A stretch of 40,899 bases of DNA. It comes from Candidatus Eiseniibacteriota bacterium. Its GTDB lineage: Bacteria > Eisenbacteria > RBG-16-71-46. The notes beneath the pieces are model-generated. The model had not been told where the DNA came from. It ran no database searches and worked only from the letters and a program-made list of their open reading frames with translations. How positions within the stretch are numbered: position 1 is the stretch's first letter; every line of letters begins with the position of its first letter. The DNA is taken from assembly GCA_016215625.1 (NCBI GenBank), contig JACRIW010000008.1, positions 1 through 40,899 on the forward strand, read 5' to 3'. Shown here in pieces: positions 34,836 to 40,899 of the stretch. Both the position numbers and the translations under genes were made by a program.

Positions 34836-34864
34836 AAGCCCCGGACCTTTCGGCCCGGGGCTTT
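34836..34864. terminator. Rho-independent terminator between convergent genes
   Basis: A 9-bp stem AAGCCCCGG (34836-34844) pairs with CCGGGGCTT (34855-34863) around a ten-base loop, with A-rich sequence on one side and CTTTCT on the other. It sits between the DUF302 stop and the stop of the convergent secreted protein and can work in both directions. Confidence 0.8.
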
Positions 34865-34882
34865 CTCGTGCGCGGATCGTGA

Positions 34883-35338
34883 TCAGGCGTTCGGGCGCGG
34901 ACGCCAGTTGTTCCACACCGGACGGCCCATGTCGTCGCGCAGGTGCATCGTGATGCCGGCCTTCTCCACGTGCGAAGCGATCAGCAGGCGTTCGCCGTCC
35001 ACGGTGACGTGCGCACCGGTGACGACGATCCGGTCTCCGACGGCGACCTTCATGTCCTGGGCCTCGAGGAAAAGCACCGGTCCGAGATGCACCCACAGCG
35101 ACTCGGGACCCGTGACCACGAACGCGCGAACGCCGGGCGCCATGCCCTCGCGCGGAGTGAACGTCTCGACCTTGAGCACGGTCGAGGGGGCGACGACTTC
35201 GTAGTGGACGTCGTACAGGCGGTCGTAGGCCGAACCGCGTTCCCAGCCGGCGAGGCCGGGAAGCGTCGGCGCCGCGGTCGCGACGGCCCACGTGAGGGCC
35301 ACGGCCAGGGCGGCCAGAGCGACGCGGAACGATTTCAT
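34883..35338 (-). CDS. Small secreted protein, probable OB-like barrel
   Basis: The 151-residue product follows a near-perfect AAGGAG ribosome site and has a clear signal peptide (MKSFRVALAALAVALTWAVATAA). The mature part is beta-rich: STVLKVETFTPREGM, VVTGPESLWVHLGPVLFL, VGDRIVVTGAHVTVDGERLLIA and the ending MHLRDDMGRPVW. The alternation of VxLGP, GDxIxVTG and a final LRDxxGxPxW suggests a periplasmic OB-fold or similar small barrel of the type seen in exported stress proteins. No catalytic residues recognised. Function unknown. Confidence 0.82.
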   Translation of the reverse strand: MKSFRVALAALAVALTWAVATAAPTLPGLAGWERGSAYDRLYDVHYEVVAPSTVLKVETFTPREGMAPGVRAFVVTGPESLWVHLGPVLFLEAQDMKVAVGDRIVVTGAHVTVDGERLLIASHVEKAGITMHLRDDMGRPVWNNWRPRPNA

Positions 35339-35670
35339 GGTGATCTCCTTGAAAGGGCGTGGCGCGTGAAGGACGCGCTCCGATCCTCCAGGGCAGCATG
35401 CCTCGGGCCATCGCCGCCGAGCTCGGCCGGGGCGCTTCTCCGGCCGGGCATCGCGAAATCACACGACTTGCCCCGGTTCCGCCGGACGACTCGCTGACGC
35501 CTGTCCAGCCCTCCGCAAGAGCGCCGCATGCCGTCATGTCCGCTCTGCCAACGTGGCAGCGCCGCGCGCGGCCGCGCGCGGCCGGGCGTGGCCGTCGCAT
35601 CCGCGGCCGGCGCTCTGGTAGTTTCCGGTCTTCCGACCTCCCGCCAACCTCGCGCCACAGGAGTCCCTCG
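35339..35670. other. 332-base divergent intergenic region
   Basis: It separates the small secreted protein from holB. It contains the AAGGAG site of the minus-strand gene at its left edge, GC-rich CGCGGCCG-type short repeats near 35565-35610, and an extended -10 (TG 35616-35617, TAGTTT 35619-35624) that would give a leader of about 40 bases for holB. An in-frame reading upstream of the holB TTG exists but shows no protein-like pattern. Confidence 0.55.
35616..35624 (+). promoter_or_regulatory. Extended -10 promoter candidate for holB
   Basis: TG, one base, then TAGTTT, in otherwise GC-rich DNA. No -35 consensus is visible, which extended -10 promoters tolerate. Confidence 0.35.
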
Positions 35671-36933
35671 TTGCCCATCGTTTCGCTCGCCGGCCTGCTG
35701 GGCCAGCCCGACGTCACGGCGTTCCTGCGCGGGATCGTCGCGCGCGGCCGCTACGGCAACGCCTACCTGTTCACCGGACCGGCAGGCGTGGGCAAGGGCA
35801 CGGCGGCCCTGGCGTTCGCGCGCGCGGCGCTGTGCGACCACGTGCACGGCGCGGCGCCCGCAGCAGCCACGGTGACGGCGGCGGACGACGGCATGAGCCT
35901 GTTCGGCGGGATGGGTTCCGCGCCCGCGGCGCCCGAGCCCGCGGCCCCGGCTCCGGACGGCCCGCTGCTCGACGACGCCTGCGGCGAATGCCCGGCATGC
36001 CGCAAGTCGGCGTCGCTGCAGCACCCCGACCTCAAGTTCCTGTTCCCGGTCTCGGGCGTCGAAGCGAAGCTCGAGGAGACGATCGGCGAGACGCTGCAGG
36101 GCATGCGTGACGATCCGCTCTTCGTCTTCCAGTACGACCAGGCCGCCTCGGTGCGGCTCTCGCTCACGCGCGAGCTGCAGCGCGAGCTCGCGTTCCGCCC
36201 GTACGAAGCCTCGCGCCGCGTGGTGATCATCCGCGACTGCGACCGCATGCGTGAGGACCAGTACTCCGCGCTGCTCAAATCCATCGAGGAGCCGGGCGCG
36301 AGCACGCTGTGGGTGCTCACCTCGTCGCGCCTCTCTCGCGTGCCCGCGACCATCCGCTCGCGCTGCCAGACGGTGAAGTTCGCGCCGCTGCCCGAGACGG
36401 CGGTCGAGACGGTGCTGCAGCAGTACGGCAAGGCTTCGGGTCCGCTCGCGCGCACGCTCGCGGCGCTGGCCGCGGGCTCGCTCGCGCGCGCCGTCGCGCT
36501 CTCGCGCGAGGACGCCGCCGGGCAGGCCCGGGCCGCGCTGGCGATGCTCGAGCCGGTGCGCGCGCGCAACCAGGCCGGACTCTGGAAGGCCGCGCAGGAC
36601 GCCACCAAGTTCGGGCGCGCCGGTCGCGAGGCGCTGCGCCGCACGATCGAGTTCCACCAGCTCTGGCAGCGCGACCTGCTCTCCGCGCGCTACGGCGACG
36701 GCAGCCGGCCTTTCGTCTTCGCGGAACGCGAGGCCGAGATCCGCGCCGAGGCCGCGCGTACCGACGCCACCGAGATCCGCCGCCGCCTCATGGTGCTCGA
36801 AGAGGCGCTGCGCTCGATCGACGGCAACATCACCGCCGACCTGACGCTGTTCTCGGCGCTCGCGCGCGTGGGCGGCGCGAAGCTCGGCGAAGGCGCCTGG
36901 CCCTCGCACGGCACGGCGCGCTGGGACTACTGA
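35671..36933 (+). CDS. holB: DNA polymerase III delta-prime subunit
   Basis: The 420-residue product is a clamp-loader AAA+ protein. The TTG start, seven bases after AGGAG, gives the expected N-terminus (PIVSLAGLLGQPDVTAFL). A Walker A-like GPAGVGKG lies at 36-43, a zinc module uses Cys55, Cys104, Cys107 and Cys110 (CGECPAC), and the sensor region includes VVIIRDCDRM, LLKSIEEPG and the SRC motif (230-232). A 40-residue Ala/Pro-rich insert (about 61-101) separates the first zinc cysteine from the rest. Because tau/gamma also has these features, delta-prime is chosen for the IEEP form, the short C-terminus and proximity to the ricT-like gene, a pairing known in Firmicutes. Confidence 0.85.
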   Translation: MPIVSLAGLLGQPDVTAFLRGIVARGRYGNAYLFTGPAGVGKGTAALAFARAALCDHVHGAAPAAATVTAADDGMSLFGGMGSAPAAPEPAAPAPDGPLLDDACGECPACRKSASLQHPDLKFLFPVSGVEAKLEETIGETLQGMRDDPLFVFQYDQAASVRLSLTRELQRELAFRPYEASRRVVIIRDCDRMREDQYSALLKSIEEPGASTLWVLTSSRLSRVPATIRSRCQTVKFAPLPETAVETVLQQYGKASGPLARTLAALAAGSLARAVALSREDAAGQARAALAMLEPVRARNQAGLWKAAQDATKFGRAGREALRRTIEFHQLWQRDLLSARYGDGSRPFVFAEREAEIRAEAARTDATEIRRRLMVLEEALRSIDGNITADLTLFSALARVGGAKLGEGAWPSHGTARWDY

Positions 36934-36935
36934 CC

Positions 36936-39611
36936 ATGCGCGGGCCGGATGTGCGCGCGATCCGCGTGCGCATTCCGCTCATCCTGCTCGCCAGCGGCAT
37001 CCTGCTCGCGCTCGTCGCCTATCTCGTGGCGGCCGAGATGCACGCGCACGTCGCGATCGACACGGTGCGCGACCGCTTGACGCGGCTGTCCACGCGCACG
37101 GTGATGCTGCTCGGCTTCCGGAGCGAAGCGCCGGCGGACGTGCTCGACTACGCGTACGCCCGGATGCGCGAAGGCCCGGCCACGCCCCTCTGCCTCGCGC
37201 TCGTGCGCGACGACGGCACCGTGACGCTCGGCACGCACGGCACCGTGACCGATCGGCCGCTCGCCGAAACACTGCCCGCACCCGTCGCGGCGCGCGTGCT
37301 CGCGGTCGCGGACACCATGCCCGCCTCGCCCGCCACGCCCCGGCCGTACGTCGTGGCGGCCACGCGGCTGCCGCGCGGCCCGCATGCGGGCGAGCGGCTC
37401 GTGATCGCGGTGGACGCGAGCCGGCTGCTGGCGGTCGCGCGCTGGCAGGCCGCCGTGGAGGCGATGCCCTCGATCGGCGTGGGCCTGGTGCTCCTGGCGG
37501 TCATCACGCTGCTGCTCGACCGCTGGCTGCGCGGGCCGGCCGAGCAGCTCGAGCGCACCGCCATCGCGATCGCCGCGGGCGACGGCGGGGCGCGCTCCGG
37601 CCTGCGCGGCGAGAGTGAGCTCGAGCGTGTCGGCGCCGCCCTCGACCACATGGCCGACGAGATCGAACGCGCGCAGCGCGAACTCGTCGCCTCGCGTGCG
37701 CGCCTGGAGACCGCGCTCCAGGCGCTCCCCGCCGCCGTGTTCCTCACCGATCGCGCCACGGGCAGGATCCTGTTCGTGAGCGCGCGCGGGCACGGATCCG
37801 CGCTCGGCCGCATGGTGGCCGGCGACACGTTCCTCGAGCACGTCGAAGGCGAGGAGTTCTTCCATGCGGACGGCACGCCCATGCCGCTCGAAGATCTGGC
37901 CACCCCGCGCGCGCTGCGTACCGGGCAACCGGCCTCCATTCCGGAGTTCGTCGTGCGCCATCGCAACGGCGTGCGCGCCGCGCATGCCGTGTACGCCACG
38001 CCGATTTCGCTGCGGGGCGGGCCCGACTTCGACGCGGTGCTCACCGTCGTGCAGGCGCGCGACGAGATCGTCGCGCTCACCGGCGAGTTGCGCCGCTGGG
38101 AGGACCGCTTCCAGAAGGTGGTCGAAGCGACGGGGCAGGTCGTGTACGAGTGGGACTTCGTCACCGGCACCGTGCACCGCACCGGCAACCAGAAGCTCGT
38201 GCTCGGCTTCAGCGCCGAGGACGAGCGCACGGTGGACGCCCTCGAGCACTGGCGCACGCGCGTGCACCCGGACGATCACGACCGCGTCGTCGCCGCGTTC
38301 GACCGCTGCCGCGAGCGCCTGTCCCCGCTCGACGTCGAGTACCGCTACCGGCGCAACGAGCGCGAGTGGATCTGGATCCACGACCGCGGTTTCTTCGAGG
38401 CCGACGCGGACGGACGGGTGGTGCGGCTCTACGGCACCATGGCGGACGTGACCGCGCACCACGAGACCGAGGCCCAGCTGCGCCAGGCGCAGAAGATGGA
38501 AACCGTCGGCACGCTCGCGGGCGGCATCGCGCACGATTTCAACAACCAGCTGACGGGCGTGATCGGCCACCTCGACCTGCTCGAACACTCGCTCGCCGGC
38601 GGCGACGAGCGCGCCGAGCACGTGCGCACGGCGCGCGTCGCCGCGGAGCGCTGCGCCGAACTCACGCGCGGGCTGCTCGCCTTCAGCCGCCGTCTGCACA
38701 GCCAGACCGCGCCGGCCTCGCTCGACGACACGGTGCTCGAGTCCGTGCGGCTGCTGCGCCGCGTGCTGCCCGCGAACATCCACGTCGTCACCGAACTCGG
38801 CAGCGGCGTGCCGTTCGCGCTCATCGACGTCACGCAGATCCAGCAGGTGATCCTCAACCTGTGCGTGAACGCCCGTGACGCCATGCCCGGCGGCGGCACG
38901 CTCACGCTCACGACCGGCGCCGCGACGCTCGGCGAAGCCGACCATCGTCACCCGGACGCGCGGCCGGGGCGCTGGGCGCGGTTGCGCGTGAAGGACGACG
39001 GCGCGGGCATTCCGCCGGACGTGCTGCCGCGCGTGTTCGAGCCGTTCTTCACCACGAAGCCCGTCGGCGAAGGGACCGGACTGGGGCTCGCGATGGTGTA
39101 CGGCATCGTCAGCAAGCACGGCGGGTGGATCGAGGTGGAATCCCGCGAAGGGAAAGGCACCTGCTTCGAGATCTGGCTGCCGGCAGCGCCGCCGGAGACG
39201 CAGCCGGCCGGAGCGCCGCGCCCTGCGGGAGAGCCTCCGCGCGCGCGCGGCGAACTCGTGATGATCGTGGACGACGAGGCCGTGTTGCGTCAGCTCGCCT
39301 GCCGCACGCTGCGCGAACAGGGTTTCCGCGTCCTCGAGGCGAGCGGCGCCGAAGAGGCCCTCGCGATCGCGCGCGAACACGCCGCCGAACTGCGCGCCGT
39401 CGTGCTCGACCTCACGATGCCCGGCATGAGCGGCGCCGAGGCGTTGCCGCTGCTGCGCGCGTGCGCACCCCGGGCCGTGGTGCTCATGACGAGCGGGCAC
39501 TCGGGCCGGGAAACGGCCGAGTTCGAGGGCGCGGCGGGTTTCCTCCCCAAGCCCTGGTCCCCCTCCGAACTGTGCGAGGCCCTGCGCCGCGCCATCCACG
39601 TCGCGGGCTGA
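36936..39611 (+). CDS. Hybrid sensor histidine kinase with PAS domains and C-terminal receiver
   Basis: The 891-residue product starts two bases after the holB stop. Membrane helices near 13-33 and 178-195 enclose a 140-residue extracytoplasmic sensor; a HAMP-like segment (200-255), a divergent PAS (258-372) and a second PAS with PAC (390-505, YRYRRNEREWIWIHDRGFF) follow. The HisKA domain carries His533 in GGIAHDFNNQLTG, and HATPase has NARDAM, DDGAGI, FEPFFTTKPVGEGTGLGLAM. The receiver (773-890) has Asp779-Asp780, phosphoacceptor Asp825 (VVLDLTMPG), Ser853 and Lys872. The HDFNNQL form is typical of orphan hybrid kinases whose receiver modulates the core. No separate output regulator is nearby; ligand unknown. 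Confidence 0.93.
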   Translation: MRGPDVRAIRVRIPLILLASGILLALVAYLVAAEMHAHVAIDTVRDRLTRLSTRTVMLLGFRSEAPADVLDYAYARMREGPATPLCLALVRDDGTVTLGTHGTVTDRPLAETLPAPVAARVLAVADTMPASPATPRPYVVAATRLPRGPHAGERLVIAVDASRLLAVARWQAAVEAMPSIGVGLVLLAVITLLLDRWLRGPAEQLERTAIAIAAGDGGARSGLRGESELERVGAALDHMADEIERAQRELVASRARLETALQALPAAVFLTDRATGRILFVSARGHGSALGRMVAGDTFLEHVEGEEFFHADGTPMPLEDLATPRALRTGQPASIPEFVVRHRNGVRAAHAVYATPISLRGGPDFDAVLTVVQARDEIVALTGELRRWEDRFQKVVEATGQVVYEWDFVTGTVHRTGNQKLVLGFSAEDERTVDALEHWRTRVHPDDHDRVVAAFDRCRERLSPLDVEYRYRRNEREWIWIHDRGFFEADADGRVVRLYGTMADVTAHHETEAQLRQAQKMETVGTLAGGIAHDFNNQLTGVIGHLDLLEHSLAGGDERAEHVRTARVAAERCAELTRGLLAFSRRLHSQTAPASLDDTVLESVRLLRRVLPANIHVVTELGSGVPFALIDVTQIQQVILNLCVNARDAMPGGGTLTLTTGAATLGEADHRHPDARPGRWARLRVKDDGAGIPPDVLPRVFEPFFTTKPVGEGTGLGLAMVYGIVSKHGGWIEVESREGKGTCFEIWLPAAPPETQPAGAPRPAGEPPRARGELVMIVDDEAVLRQLACRTLREQGFRVLEASGAEEALAIAREHAAELRAVVLDLTMPGMSGAEALPLLRACAPRAVVLMTSGHSGRETAEFEGAAGFLPKPWSPSELCEALRRAIHVAG

Positions 39612-39646
39612 GGCGCGCTTCACGCGCGACCGCACCGGGGGCCACC

Positions 39647-39655
39647 TGCTATCTT
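39647..39655 (+). promoter_or_regulatory. Extended -10 promoter candidate for the ricT-like gene
   Basis: TG (39647-39648), one base, TATCTT (39650-39655), in the 191-base gap after the kinase. A GCCCGCC/GGCGGGC inverted repeat (39669-39684) lies just downstream in the predicted leader. Confidence 0.35.
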
Positions 39656-39802
39656 CCCCGGCACGCGAGCCCGCCACGGCGGGCCTGTCCGGATAGTGGC
39701 ACCCCGATGCACGGCGCCCACCCGCGGCGCCGCTCCTGCGAGTTTCACCGCCGGTGTTCCCGGCGTCCGCGCGGCCCATCCCCGCGCGCATAGAGGTCGG
39801 AC

Positions 39803-40899
39803 ATGTCGGAGATCATCCAGGTCGCCCTGCGCGGCACCCGGAAGGAGTTCTTCCTGAACTCGCGATCGCTCGAGCTGCTGCTCGGCGACCGCGTGGTCGT
39901 GGAAGGCGAACACGGCGAGACGCTCGGCAAGGTGGCGCTCAAGAACGCCACGCTCATCGAACTGAAGCGCCCCGGCAGCGTGACGCGAGAGATCCTCCGC
40001 AAGGCGTCCGAGGAAGACCTCGACCAGGACGACCACAACCGCACGCTCGAGGACGAGGCGTTCGAGTACTGCCAGCGCCGGATCGAAGTGCGCGAGCTGG
40101 CCATGCAGCTCTCCGAGGTCGAGGCGGCGTTCCGCCGCAACCGGATCACGTTCTACTTCACGGCCGAGCACCGCGTGGACTTCCGCGAGCTCGTGAAGGA
40201 CCTCGCCGCGAAGTTCCAGACGCGGATCGAGCTGCGCCAGATCGGCGTGCGCGACCAGGCCAAGCGCCTCGACGGCTGCGGGCCGTGCGGGCGGGCGTTC
40301 TGCTGCTCCACGTGGATGAAGGGCTTCCATCCCGTGACGCTCAAGATGGCGCGCGAGCAGAACCTGTCGCTCAACCCGACCAAGATCTCCGGCGCGTGCG
40401 GGCGGCTCATGTGCTGCCTGTCGTACGAACTCGCGCAATATCGCGACAGCGCCGACCGCCTGCCGCCGGTGGGCGTGAAGATGACGACGGGCAAGGGCGT
40501 CGTCACCGTCACGCGCACCGAGACGCTGAGCGAGAAGGTGTGGGTGCGCGACGACGAGGGCGCCGAGCACGAGATCGCGATGAGCGACCTGCCGCCGGGC
40601 CCGTACCACAAGAGCGGCGACTGCGGCTGCGGCGCGCGGCCGAAGGCTTCCGAAGGCGCGGCGGAATCGCGCACGCCGCAGGGTTCGCCTCCGGCACGCA
40701 CGGGCGGTGGCCCGTCTCGCGGTGACCGCGGCGATCGCGGTGATCGCGGCCCGCGTCCGGGCGGCGCGCCTGCGGCCGGCGGCGAAGGCGGCGGCGCACC
40801 CGGCTCGCGGCCGTCCCGGCCACGGCGGCGCGGTCCCCGGCGAGGGCCGGGCAACGGTCCCGGCGGCGCCCCGAACGGCGGCACCGGCGGCGGCGCGCC
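39803..40899 (+). CDS. ricT: PSP1-domain RicT-like protein (3' partial)
   Basis: The frame is open to the window edge (365 complete codons). Residues 1-215 match the PSP1/RicT (YaaT) family: VALRGTRKEFFLNS, the RRIEVRELAMQLSEVEAAFRR helix region, then RKITFYFT-like RNRITFYFTAEHRVDFRELV. Cysteine clusters CGPCGRAFCC (159-168) and CGRLMCCLSYE (199-209) are the iron-sulfur ligands of RicT. In Bacillus, RicT acts with RicA and RicF in RNA processing by RNase Y. Further CGC (274-276) and a Gly/Arg/Pro-rich tail with GDRGDRGDRG repeats follow, absent from the usual 275-residue protein. AGAGGT precedes the ATG. It lies near holB as in Firmicutes, but separated here by a kinase gene. Confidence 0.9.
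   Translation, partial: MSEIIQVALRGTRKEFFLNSRSLELLLGDRVVVEGEHGETLGKVALKNATLIELKRPGSVTREILRKASEEDLDQDDHNRTLEDEAFEYCQRRIEVRELAMQLSEVEAAFRRNRITFYFTAEHRVDFRELVKDLAAKFQTRIELRQIGVRDQAKRLDGCGPCGRAFCCSTWMKGFHPVTLKMAREQNLSLNPTKISGACGRLMCCLSYELAQYRDSADRLPPVGVKMTTGKGVVTVTRTETLSEKVWVRDDEGAEHEIAMSDLPPGPYHKSGDCGCGARPKASEGAAESRTPQGSPPARTGGGPSRGDRGDRGDRGPRPGGAPAAGGEGGGAPGSRPSRPRRRGPRRGPGNGPGGAPNGGTGGGA

Noticed and set aside
35359..35670. N-terminal extension of holB by about 104 codons
   Set aside because: It lacks protein-like pattern and crosses the predicted promoter; the TTG with AGGAG at 35659-35663 fits family N-termini.
39612..39630. Small GCGCG/CGCGC hairpin after the hybrid kinase
   Set aside because: Stem of five pairs and no T-run, so not a credible terminator in this composition.
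39707..39793. A 28-codon upstream reading frame in the ricT-like leader
   Set aside because: It has no ribosome site and an Arg-rich, unpatterned product; its position in the leader is interesting but not enough to call a regulatory peptide.
1..40899. CRISPR arrays, tRNA or rRNA genes, insertion sequences, toxin-antitoxin or phage genes
   Set aside because: I scanned for regular direct repeats, T-arm-like sequences, transposase motifs and terminal inverted repeats, and saw none.

Overview
This 40.9 kb window comes from a very GC-rich, Gram-negative-type bacterial chromosome. GTG and TTG starts are common, and ten gene junctions are four-base ATGA or GTGA overlaps. The Gram-negative reading rests on several lipoprotein signals, periplasmic parvulin-type foldases and an FtsE-FtsX-EnvC-like operon. 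The FlgD-like C-terminal tail on the secreted protease and the PDZ-containing LytS-type sensor fit an FCB-group or Eisenbacteria/Gemmatimonadota-like lineage, but that placement is inference. I see no tRNA, rRNA, CRISPR array, transposase or phage gene.

Layout. 1-6178 (+): envelope and secreted genes: the end of a GT39-like membrane glycosyltransferase with TPRs, a LamG protein, a subtilisin-like protease with an FlgD-like tail, and a lipoprotein with a sialidase-like propeller. 6241-13070 (+): a tight MoxR-type operon (MoxR AAA+ ATPase, an amino-acid permease, DUF58, a 215-residue unknown, a BatA-like VWA protein, a DUF6265-like protein). 13081-14198 (-): a two-gene prepilin cassette. 14447-19277 (+): mfd, a nuclease lipoprotein and a methyltransferase. 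19283-20470 (-): rtcB. 20520-25744 (+): a glycosyltransferase, a parvulin-type lipoprotein and a GH31 glucosidase, ending at a palindromic terminator. 25903-29644 (-): an unrecognised membrane protein in lower-GC DNA, then a LytTR regulator and its LytS-type kinase. 30040-34808 (+): a SurA-like foldase, a tandem-hairpin spacer, FtsE-like, FtsX and EnvC-like proteins, and a DUF302 protein. 34883-35338 (-): a small secreted protein. 35671-40899 (+): holB, a hybrid histidine kinase and a ricT-like PSP1 gene running off the window.

How the genes fit together. The clearest unit is the divisome unit at 31561-34384. Its ATPase departs from FtsE at several nucleotide-handling motifs, and its LytM domain lacks canonical zinc ligands, as expected for an amidase activator rather than an enzyme. 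The MoxR/DUF58/BatA unit is a known association but here carries an embedded amino-acid permease and an unknown membrane-anchored protein. The kinase and regulator at 26700-29644 are translationally coupled and probably one two-component system, possibly co-transcribed with the odd membrane protein downstream.

I find no complete new defence or mobile system. The best candidates for something undescribed are the aberrant FtsE, the lower-GC membrane protein, the orphan prepilin pair, the 215-residue protein in the MoxR operon, and the tandem hairpins before ftsE. Promoter calls rest on visual -10/-35 matches only.
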